This document shows, piece after piece, positions 7,297 through 12,930 of a DNA stretch of 12,930 nt. Position 1 is the first letter of the stretch, and every line of letters starts with the position of its first letter. The notes beneath the pieces were generated by a model. That model made no database searches, was not told the DNA's origin, and saw only the letters and a program-made list of their open reading frames with translations. Source of the DNA: an uncultured Neisseriaceae bacterium (lineage in GTDB: Bacteria > Pseudomonadota > Gammaproteobacteria > Burkholderiales > UBA11063). The DNA is taken from contig CALFYC010000075.1 of NCBI GenBank assembly GCA_937952895.1, positions 1 through 12,930 on the forward strand. Reading direction: 5' to 3'. The position numbers were made by a program, and so were the translations under genes.

Positions 7297-8760
7297 ATGC
7301 AATATCGTGATTTACGAGAGTTTATTATTTATCTAGAGCAAATAGGGCAACTCAAAAGAATTAATCAGCCGATATCTCCTAATCTAGAGATGACTAATTT
7401 TTGTCAGCTTGCTCTTAAAAATTCTGGACCAGCAATTCTTTTTGAAAATCCAATTGATTTCAAAATGCCTGTTTTAGGTAATTTATTTGGCACCGTTGAA
7501 CGTGTTGCTTTGGCTATGGGTAAAAATAATGTGGCTGAGTTGAGAGAATTAGGGCAATTTTTAGCAGATATTAAGGAACCACATCCCCCATCTGGAATTG
7601 GTAATGTTTTAGAAAAAGCGCCGATTTTAAAACAGCTTTATAATATGTTACCCAAAATCATAAAGAATCCACCAGTTCAGCAAATAGTAATTGACAAAGA
7701 TAAGGTTGATTTACATGAATTTCCAATATGGAGATGCTGGCCTGATGATGTTGCGCCATTAATTACCTGGGGACTAGTTGTAACCAAAGGACCTTTTAAG
7801 AAACGACAAAATTTAGGAATTTATCGTCAGCAAGTAATTGGTAAAAATAAATTGATTATGCGGTGGCTTCATCATCGTGGAGGTGCTCTTGATTATCGTG
7901 AACACTGTTTAAAGCATCCAAATAAGCCATATCCAGTTGCTGTGGTTTTAGGTTGTGATCCTGCCACAATATTAGGTGCGGTAACTCCAGTTCCAGATAC
8001 CTTATCTGAATATCAATTTGCTGGATTATTAAGGGGAAGTCAGACAGAATTAACCAAATGTCTTTTAAGTGATTTGTATGTTCCTGCATGTGCCGAAATT
8101 GTTTTAGAAGGATTTATTTATCCTAATGATAAAGCAATTGAAGGACCATATGGGGATCACACTGGATATTATAATGAGCAAGAAAATTTTCCGGTATTCA
8201 CCGTTGAGGCAATTACTATGCGTGATAAAGCAATTTATCATAGCACCTATACGGGCAAACCCATTGATGAACCTGCAGTTTTAGGTGTTGCATTAAATGA
8301 AGTATTTGTGCCAATCTTACAAAAACAATTTCCTGAAATTATCGATTTTTATTTACCACCAGAGGGTTGTAGCTATAGAATGGCAATTGTATCAATTAAA
8401 AAGAGTTATCCAGGTCATGCGAAACGTATTATGTTTGGGATATGGAGTTTTTTACGCCAATTTATGTATACTAAATTTATTGTAATAGTTGATGATGATG
8501 TAAATATTAGGTGTTGGGAAGATATAATTTGGGCAATTACTACTCGTGTTGATCCTACTCGTGATACTACTTTAGTTGATAATACGCCCATTGATTATTT
8601 GGATTTTGCATCTCCACTATCTGGTCTTGGTAGTAAAATGGGTATTGATGCTACCAATAAGATTGGGAATGAGACTAGTCGTGAGTGGGGTAGAGTTATA
8701 TTACCAGATTCAATCATAAATAGTAAAATGGAAGTTTTATATCATGAAATATTTAAATAA
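7297..8760 (+). CDS. ubiD: 3-polyprenyl-4-hydroxybenzoate decarboxylase
   Basis: UbiD removes the carboxyl group of 3-polyprenyl-4-hydroxybenzoate in ubiquinone biosynthesis, using prenylated FMN made by UbiX. The 487 residues match the E. coli enzyme (about 497) from end to end. MQYRDLREFIIYLE is the typical start. NLGIYRQQVIGKNKLIMRW (172-190) followed by HHRGGA is the prFMN and metal-binding region. EGPYGDHTGYY (282-292) carries catalytic acidic residues. HPTRDTTL-like VDPTRDTTLVDNTPIDYLDF and a C-terminal MGIDAT complete the family pattern. The ribosome-binding site is weak (acggaaa), consistent with coupling to the upstream hydrolase 18 bases away. ubiX is not in the window. Non-oxidative aromatic decarboxylases also belong to this family, but the close match to UbiD proper makes the quinone role much more likely. 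Confidence 0.95.
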   Translation: MQYRDLREFIIYLEQIGQLKRINQPISPNLEMTNFCQLALKNSGPAILFENPIDFKMPVLGNLFGTVERVALAMGKNNVAELRELGQFLADIKEPHPPSGIGNVLEKAPILKQLYNMLPKIIKNPPVQQIVIDKDKVDLHEFPIWRCWPDDVAPLITWGLVVTKGPFKKRQNLGIYRQQVIGKNKLIMRWLHHRGGALDYREHCLKHPNKPYPVAVVLGCDPATILGAVTPVPDTLSEYQFAGLLRGSQTELTKCLLSDLYVPACAEIVLEGFIYPNDKAIEGPYGDHTGYYNEQENFPVFTVEAITMRDKAIYHSTYTGKPIDEPAVLGVALNEVFVPILQKQFPEIIDFYLPPEGCSYRMAIVSIKKSYPGHAKRIMFGIWSFLRQFMYTKFIVIVDDDVNIRCWEDIIWAITTRVDPTRDTTLVDNTPIDYLDFASPLSGLGSKMGIDATNKIGNETSREWGRVILPDSIINSKMEVLYHEIFK

Positions 8761-8832
8761 GTAATTTTAGATATTAGGGATAAATATGGAATCTCTTTTT
8801 ATAAATACCATTTCTTCTCTTTCGTCGAAGAT

Positions 8833-8872
8833 ATTGTTATAGCCGTCCTCGATAATAATTTGATTTTTCTTT
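8833..8872 (+). terminator. Candidate intrinsic terminator after ubiD
   Basis: ATTGTTAT (8833-8840) and ATAATAAT (8852-8859) pair over 8 bases with one G-T pair, around an 11-base loop. The T-rich run tttgatttttcttt follows at once. The stem is weak because it is all A/T, so strength is uncertain. Confidence 0.35.
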
Positions 8873-8960
8873 CAAAAAATTTTAAAATTATATTACCTTG
8901 AAAAAGCTTGTTATTCAACTTTATACTCTTATTACTAGAGAGTTGCCTAACTTAAATCAT

Positions 8961-8998
8961 TATACATAATATTAATTTACCTAGTAGATTAATGTATA
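8961..8998. repeat. AT-rich inverted repeat
   Basis: TATACAT (8961-8967) and ATGTATA (8992-8998) are perfect 7-bp complements 24 bases apart. Additional ATTAAT self-complementary hexamers lie inside. It is about 165 bases upstream of the fumarase promoter. Function unknown. Confidence 0.3.
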
Positions 8999-9159
8999 TA
9001 TTGCAAGTATACAATGATAAATAAAAAATGCAAAAAATCTATAATTGGAATAAATAGGTAGTATATCTGTTTTAGAAATATATGTTCTATTATTAAAAGA
9101 TTATCATTTAAACTGAGACACTACCAATAATACTTAAAATCAGAATAACTACAATTGCA

Positions 9160-9168
9160 TGCTATAAT
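9160..9168 (+). promoter_or_regulatory. Extended -10 promoter of the fumarase-accD unit
   Basis: TGCTATAAT is a perfect extended -10 box, 45 bases upstream of the fumarase start, with no recognisable -35 hexamer. It is the same nonamer as found in front of uvrA. Confidence 0.6.
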
Positions 9169-9203
9169 ATGTGCTAATCAATTTATATACATTTTTATTA
9201 AAT

Positions 9204-9217
9204 AGGACAGAATGTGA
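9204..9217 (+). promoter_or_regulatory. Ribosome-binding site with ATG-TGA / GTG overlapping starts
   Basis: AGGA (9204-9207) precedes the string aatgtga. ATG at 9212-9214 would be followed directly by TGA, while GTG at 9214-9216 opens the fumarase frame. Spacing from AGGA is 6 bases to GTG, so GTG is the productive start. A start-stop pair on the same ribosome-binding site could lower initiation. Confidence 0.5.
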
Positions 9218-10743
9218 CTACACTAGTTAAAGTTGACGATTTTATTCAATCAATTAATGATGCTTTACAATTTATCTCTTATTATCATCCTGAAGATTTT
9301 ATTCACGCTATGGCACGTGCATATGAATTAGAACAATCTCCTGCTGCTAAAGATGCTATTGCACAAATACTAGTAAACTCAAAAATGTGTGCCGAAGGAA
9401 AGCGTCCAATTTGTCAAGATACCGGAATTGTTTGTGTTTTTGTTAAACTTGGAATGGATGTAAAGTTTGATAATAATCTAATATCGTTAGAGGATATGGT
9501 AAATCTTGGAGTTGAAAGAGCATATAATAACCAAGATAATCCATTACGAGCTTCAATTGTAAATGATCCAGCATTTAGTCGTAAAAATACTAAAACCAAT
9601 GCTCCAGCTGTAGTTCATTTTGAATTAGTTCCTGGTAATATAATTGAAGTAGAGGTTGCTGCTAAAGGTGGTGGTTCTGAAAATAAATCAAAATTTGCAA
9701 TGCTAAATCCATCGGATTCAATTGTTGATTGGGTATTAAAAACTGTACCAACAATGGGGGCTGGTTGGTGTCCTCCTGGAATGCTTGGGATTGGCATTGG
9801 TGGAACTGCCGAAAAAGCGATGCTATTAGCTAAAAAATCATTAATGCAACCAATTGATATGACAGATTTAATTAGAGTTGGACCTAAAAATAAGATTGAA
9901 GAGTTACGTATTGAATTATATCAAAAGATTAATGCTTTAGGGATTGGAGCACAAGGGCTTGGGGGGCTTACTACTGTATTGGATATCAAAATTCTAGATT
10001 ATCCAACTCATGCGGCAAGTAAGCCTATTGCAATGATTCCTAATTGCGCAGCTACAAGGCATACTCATTTTGTTTTAGATGGTAGTGGCGTTGCTGAATT
10101 TAATCCGCCAAAACTTGAAAGTTATCCAAAAATTATTTGGGATAAATCCAAAGTTACCAGAAAAGTAAATGTAGATACTGTTAATTTAGATGAAATTAAA
10201 AATTGGAAATCTGGGGATACAATTTTATTAAGTGGAAAAATTTTAACTGGCAGGGATGCTGCACATAAACGTATGGTTGAGATGTTAGAAAAAGGTGAAA
10301 ATTTACCTGTTGATTTTAAAAATCGATTTATTTATTATGTTGGACCAGTTGATCCAGTTGGGAATGAAGTTGTAGGTCCTGCAGGACCCACAACTGCAAC
10401 AAGAATGGACAAATTTACCCGTAAAATGCTCGAATCCACGGGGTTACTTGGTATGATTGGTAAGGCTGAACGTGGAGATCTTGCAATAGATGCAATTAAA
10501 GACAATCACGCCATCTATTTAATTGCTGTAGGAGGTGCCGCATATTTAGTTTCAAAAGCTATTAAAAAATCTCGAATTGTTGCTTTTGAAGATTTAGGAA
10601 TGGAGGCTATTTATGAATTTGAAGTTGAAGATATGCCTGTTACTGTTGCGGTGGATAGTTACGGTAATTCAGTCCATAAAACTTCACCAGTAATTTGGGC
10701 ATCTAAAATAGCAGAAGCAAATAAATTAAATATAAAACAGTAA
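9214..10743 (+). CDS. fumA: Fumarate hydratase, class I (iron-sulfur type)
   Basis: This enzyme interconverts fumarate and malate in the TCA cycle using an oxygen-sensitive [4Fe-4S] cluster. The 509 residues contain the N-terminal Fumerase domain (to about 285) and the C-terminal swivel domain (about 300-500). Cluster ligands are visible as Cys67 (RPICQDTG), Cys186 (GAGWCPPG) and Cys278 (IPNCAATRH). Their spacings of 119 and 92 residues match the E. coli FumA ligands closely. KGGGSENKSKF and GPAGPTTATRMD are further family hallmarks. The start is GTG at 9214, six bases after AGGA at 9204-9207. An ATG two bases earlier overlaps it but hits TGA immediately. The closest resemblance I recall is to betaproteobacterial class I fumarases. 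accD follows 33 bases later. The E. coli symbol is used for the family; the gene might be named fumB or simply fum elsewhere. Confidence 0.93.
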   Translation: MTTLVKVDDFIQSINDALQFISYYHPEDFIHAMARAYELEQSPAAKDAIAQILVNSKMCAEGKRPICQDTGIVCVFVKLGMDVKFDNNLISLEDMVNLGVERAYNNQDNPLRASIVNDPAFSRKNTKTNAPAVVHFELVPGNIIEVEVAAKGGGSENKSKFAMLNPSDSIVDWVLKTVPTMGAGWCPPGMLGIGIGGTAEKAMLLAKKSLMQPIDMTDLIRVGPKNKIEELRIELYQKINALGIGAQGLGGLTTVLDIKILDYPTHAASKPIAMIPNCAATRHTHFVLDGSGVAEFNPPKLESYPKIIWDKSKVTRKVNVDTVNLDEIKNWKSGDTILLSGKILTGRDAAHKRMVEMLEKGENLPVDFKNRFIYYVGPVDPVGNEVVGPAGPTTATRMDKFTRKMLESTGLLGMIGKAERGDLAIDAIKDNHAIYLIAVGGAAYLVSKAIKKSRIVAFEDLGMEAIYEFEVEDMPVTVAVDSYGNSVHKTSPVIWASKIAEANKLNIKQ

Positions 10744-10761
10744 AATTAGCATAAAACTGTT

Positions 10762-10769
10762 AAAGGAGA
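10762..10769 (+). promoter_or_regulatory. Strong Shine-Dalgarno of accD
   Basis: AAAGGAGA stands 7 bases before the accD ATG. It is by far the best ribosome-binding site in the window; most genes here have only AGG or GGA. Confidence 0.7.
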
Positions 10770-10776
10770 TTATCTT

Positions 10777-11643
10777 ATGAGTTGGTTAAGTAAATTATTG
10801 CCCCCTAAAATACAAAGTGATGGACAGGCTACCAAAGTAAATATGCCCGAGGGTTTATGGCGTAAATGTTTAGGGTGTAATGAAATTTTATATCATACTG
10901 ATCTTGATCATAATTTGAAAGTATGTCCTAAATGTAATTATCATCATCAATTAACCGCTCGGGAACGGTTAGATATGTTGTTAGATCTTGAAGGTCGTAT
11001 TGAAATTGCTAATGAAGTAAAGCCTGTTGATATTTTAAAATTTAAAGATACTAAAAAGTATACGGATAGGCTTGAAACTATGAAAAATAGTACAAAAGAA
11101 GACGATGCTTTGGTTGTTATGCAAGGTTCGATTAATCATCAACTCGTTGTATTAGCTTCATTTGAGTTTAAATTTATTGGCGGATCTATGGGGTCTGTTG
11201 TTGGTGAAAGATTTGTCCGTGGGGTAAGAACAGCTTATGAAAATAACTGTCCTTTCATTTGTGTTTCCGCTTCAGGTGGTGCAAGAATGCAAGAAGGTGT
11301 AAATTCATTAATGCAAATGGCTAAAACTTCAGCAGCTTTACTTCTTTTAACTGAAAAAAAATTACCTTTTATTTCAATTTTATCTGATCCCACAATGGGG
11401 GGGGTTTCTGCAAGTTTTGCTTTTTTAGGGGATGTGGTAATTGCTGAACCAGGAGCCTTAATTGGTTTTGCTGGACCTCGAGTAATTGAACAAACTGTAC
11501 GTGAAAAACTACCAGAAGGTTTTCAAAGTTCAGAGTTTTTGCTTAAAAAAGGTGCTGTGGATATGGTAGTTACCCGACAAAACTTAAAAGATGAAATCTC
11601 AAATATTATTGCGCTTTTATTAAATAAAGAGAAGACTGTTTAA
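10777..11643 (+). CDS. accD: Acetyl-CoA carboxylase carboxyltransferase subunit beta
   Basis: AccD with AccA forms the carboxyltransferase that moves the carboxyl group from biotin (on AccB) to acetyl-CoA, giving malonyl-CoA for fatty acid synthesis. The 288 residues start with MSWLSKLLPP, the usual opening. A four-cysteine zinc ribbon follows: Cys31, Cys34, Cys50 and Cys53 (CLGC, CPKC). The crotonase-like core contains FIGGSMGSVVGE, SASGGARMQEG, MGGVSASFA and IGFAGPRVIEQT. It ends near DMVV, as in E. coli AccD (304), minus a short tail. In many betaproteobacteria accD sits between trpA and folC. Here it follows a fumarase by 33 bases and precedes an esterase-like gene by 30, so the local arrangement differs. 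Confidence 0.97.
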   Translation: MSWLSKLLPPKIQSDGQATKVNMPEGLWRKCLGCNEILYHTDLDHNLKVCPKCNYHHQLTARERLDMLLDLEGRIEIANEVKPVDILKFKDTKKYTDRLETMKNSTKEDDALVVMQGSINHQLVVLASFEFKFIGGSMGSVVGERFVRGVRTAYENNCPFICVSASGGARMQEGVNSLMQMAKTSAALLLLTEKKLPFISILSDPTMGGVSASFAFLGDVVIAEPGALIGFAGPRVIEQTVREKLPEGFQSSEFLLKKGAVDMVVTRQNLKDEISNIIALLLNKEKTV

Positions 11644-11673
11644 TTTATATATTTTTAATGATAGGATTTACCA

Positions 11674-12657
11674 ATGTCATTATGTTTAAAAACAAAATTA
11701 GAGTTTGATCGGTTAAAAGAAATTGCTAAAAATTCTCCTCAGATACCATTGGCACAAATTCCATTGGAAGATATACGACAGTTAAATTATACAATTTTTG
11801 CAGAATATTCTGCAGGGTTACCAAATGGTATTACTCGAGAGGATTTCATTTATAAAGAATTAAATATTGATAATAAAATAGTTCCATTACATATTTATAA
11901 TCCTAAACATTATGGTGAAACTAATTTACCTACTGTAGTATTTTTTCAAGGATCTGGTTTTACAATTAATTTATTAGAAGTCCATCTTGCTCCATGTGCT
12001 ACGATTGCACAAAAAACAGGCTGTCAGGTCATTGTTGTAGATTATCCATTAGCACCAGAACATACAGCTGAAGAAATTACTTTAATTAGTTATAAAGTTA
12101 CCAAATATTTATATGATAATCATATAGAGTTTAATATTGATCCTACACGATTTATTATAGCTGGGAGTAGTGCTGGTGCTACTATTAGTGCAAGTATTGT
12201 AAACCGTTCGTTAGATAATAATCAGGAAATAAAATTTGCTAAGCAAATATTAATTAGTCCATGTGTAGATTTAACTTTAAAAATTTATGATAATAATCCA
12301 TATCAAGATTATCAAAATGAAGATTTTATGTTGGGTTCAGAAGCCGTGCACTATTTAATTAATACTTATCTGTCTAATGGATCAGATCCAAAATCACCTT
12401 ATATTTCACCATATTATCAAGAAAATTTAAATGATATGCCTGATACTACAATTATTGTGGCAGAGTATGATGGTTTACGTGGTGATGCGGAGGCCTACTA
12501 TCAAAAGCTTTTAAATTCTAAAGTTAAAGTTAATAAAATAGTTTGCATAGGGCAAACTCATAACTATATTGTATGTAGAAAAGTATTTTCCGATGGAGAA
12601 GATCCTGCTCTAATTATCGCGAACTTAATAAGTAAAGAATTGCTTTTTAATAAATAA
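11674..12657 (+). CDS. Alpha/beta hydrolase of the hormone-sensitive-lipase type with altered HGG motif
   Basis: 327 residues with no signal peptide. The layout is that of HSL-family (family IV) esterases: a helical N-terminal cap (1-65), an oxyanion strand, VVDYPLAPEH (121-130), the nucleophile elbow GSSAG with Ser166, Asp266 in EYDGLRGDAEAYYQKL and His296 in GQTHNY. In this family the oxyanion loop normally reads HGGG. Here the same position is FFQGSGF (Q92-G93-S94-G95), so the His and one Gly are replaced. The catalytic triad is intact, so activity is likely, perhaps with a changed substrate. AGGA lies 7 bases upstream of the ATG, and the gene starts 30 bases after accD. It is probably the last gene of the fumarase-accD unit. 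Substrate unknown; a short-chain or acyl-ester hydrolase is the general expectation. Confidence 0.82.
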   Translation: MSLCLKTKLEFDRLKEIAKNSPQIPLAQIPLEDIRQLNYTIFAEYSAGLPNGITREDFIYKELNIDNKIVPLHIYNPKHYGETNLPTVVFFQGSGFTINLLEVHLAPCATIAQKTGCQVIVVDYPLAPEHTAEEITLISYKVTKYLYDNHIEFNIDPTRFIIAGSSAGATISASIVNRSLDNNQEIKFAKQILISPCVDLTLKIYDNNPYQDYQNEDFMLGSEAVHYLINTYLSNGSDPKSPYISPYYQENLNDMPDTTIIVAEYDGLRGDAEAYYQKLLNSKVKVNKIVCIGQTHNYIVCRKVFSDGEDPALIIANLISKELLFNK

Positions 12658-12681
12658 ACATTTATATTGTTATTTAACTTA

Positions 12682-12703
12682 ACAAAAGTATTTTTTGTCT
12701 TTT
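12682..12703 (+). terminator. Weak candidate terminator after the esterase-like gene
   Basis: ACAAAA (12682-12687) and TTTTGT (12693-12698) form a 6-bp stem around 5 bases, followed by CTTTT. It is 24 bases past the stop. The stem is too AT-rich to be sure. Confidence 0.3.
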
Positions 12704-12767
12704 AATGATTCAACATTAATTCCAAATTTAATCCGACTATTATATAAGCTTATTTAATTACTTATAA

Positions 12768-12780
12768 ATGCGAATTCGGG
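12768..12780. mobile_element. Possible left-end region of an insertion sequence
   Basis: The bases atgcgaattcggg are a distinctly G+C-richer patch about 90 bases upstream of the transposase-like start, where an IS left end would be expected. The complementary right end lies outside the window, so the terminal repeat cannot be verified and the boundary is a guess. Confidence 0.25.
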
Positions 12781-12792
12781 ATAAGAAATAGC

Positions 12793-12798
12793 TATAAT
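12793..12798 (+). promoter_or_regulatory. -10 box upstream of the transposase-like gene
   Basis: A perfect TATAAT lies 72 bases upstream of the ATG at 12870, without a clear -35 box or TG extension. Confidence 0.35.
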
Positions 12799-12856
12799 AA
12801 AAAATGCCCATATGGATGAAACTCTTGCTAAAATGTTGGTTACGAAGCTAACGTTT

Positions 12857-12870
12857 TAGGAGATCTCCTA
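12857..12870 (+). promoter_or_regulatory. Ribosome-binding site inside a perfect 14-bp palindrome
   Basis: TAGGAGATCTCCTA is its own reverse complement. It contains the Shine-Dalgarno AGGAG (12858-12862), 7 bases before the start, and its last base is the A of the ATG. In RNA, UAGGA and UCCUA can pair around a GAUC loop, hiding both the ribosome-binding site and the start. Confidence 0.55.
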
Positions 12871-12930
12871 TGGACATAGTAGAATTATACGTAATAATAG
12901 ATGATTTTTGTGTAAAATTTATGCCAAGAT
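12870..12930 (+). CDS. Transposase, probably IS982 family (N-terminal 20 residues, cut by window edge)
   Basis: The frame opens with ATG and reads MDIVELYVIIDDFCVKFMPR up to the edge. The pattern M-D-(I/L)-x-E-L-(Y/F)-x-x-(I/V)-D-D-F-C is how IS982-family DDE transposases begin (about 290 residues in full), and I know of no other family that starts this way. The catalytic core is beyond the window. The Shine-Dalgarno AGGAG is well placed but lies in a palindrome. With only 20 residues the call rests on this single motif. Confidence 0.6.
   Translation, partial: MDIVELYVIIDDFCVKFMPR

Larger units (their letters stand above)
8761..9213. other. 453-base intergenic region without a convincing gene
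   Basis: Very AT-rich. It holds a candidate terminator for ubiD (8833-8872), a hairpin-forming segment (8961-8998) and the fumarase promoter (9160-9168). Between these, stop codons are frequent in all frames. A short G+C-richer patch at about 8815-8855 stands out from the flanks and may be a remnant of something decayed. Confidence 0.6.

Noticed and set aside
7856..8089. Antisense open frame inside ubiD (and similar ones inside uvrA, zwf and fumarase)
   Set aside because: They lie wholly within strongly conserved genes, have no homology I recognise and no good ribosome-binding sites.
8786..8842. An 18-codon frame after ubiD (begins MESLFINT) with AGGGA upstream
   Set aside because: Very short, no recognisable membrane or toxin pattern, and it overlaps the candidate terminator; expected by chance.
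8765..8870. Minus-strand stretch reading IIIEDGYNNIFDEREE and on to RDSIFIPNI before a stop
   Set aside because: It looks slightly protein-like but has no start codon, is bounded by a TGA upstream and covers only about 35 codons; I cannot assign it.
1..12930. Search by eye for tRNA, rRNA, CRISPR repeats, toxin-antitoxin or phage-defence genes
   Set aside because: None seen; every long frame is explained by housekeeping or hydrolase, lipoprotein and glycosyltransferase genes.

Overview
The window is AT-rich chromosomal DNA (about one third G+C over most of its length) from a proteobacterium. The fumarase, AccD, UbiD and UvrA proteins are all of ordinary proteobacterial type. The 509-residue class I fumarase looks most like betaproteobacterial (Neisseriales-like) enzymes I know, so a low-GC betaproteobacterium is my best guess. 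That assignment is from family memory, not from a search. Nearly everything here is core metabolism or repair. I find no defence system, CRISPR array, tRNA, rRNA or complete mobile element.

Layout. Positions 1-289 hold the N-terminal third of a class I ribonucleotide reductase small subunit (nrdB) on the + strand. It is cut off abruptly where it meets uvrA. uvrA (3010 to 263, minus) is intact except for its last 20 or so residues, which should lie where the nrdB piece now sits. The two coding frames can both be read across about 20 shared bases (270-289), and the nrdB piece is visibly richer in G+C. This looks like a chimeric junction: an amplification or assembly artefact, or less likely a real rearrangement. 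A roughly 310-base spacer upstream of uvrA contains its promoter and two inverted repeats. Next come three minus-strand genes in the order zwf (6307 to 4853), a small lipoprotein (4851 to 4492) and a PIG-V-like membrane glycosyltransferase (4457 to 3324). They are packed like one operon.

From 6490 all genes are on the + strand. An alpha/beta hydrolase and ubiD (ubiquinone biosynthesis) form one pair. A 453-base non-coding stretch follows, with a candidate terminator and a promoter. Then come a class I fumarase, accD (fatty acid synthesis) and a hormone-sensitive-lipase-like hydrolase, probably one transcription unit. The right edge cuts into the first 20 codons of what looks like an IS982-type transposase, whose ribosome-binding site lies inside a perfect 14-bp palindrome.

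Taken together, the genes serve glucose-6-phosphate oxidation, the TCA cycle, quinone synthesis, fatty acid synthesis and excision repair. The two window edges are the only unusual parts: a probable chimera on the left and an insertion element on the right. Recurrent small-scale features are extended -10 promoters (TGnTATAAT-like) with poor -35 boxes in front of uvrA, fumarase, the first hydrolase and probably zwf.
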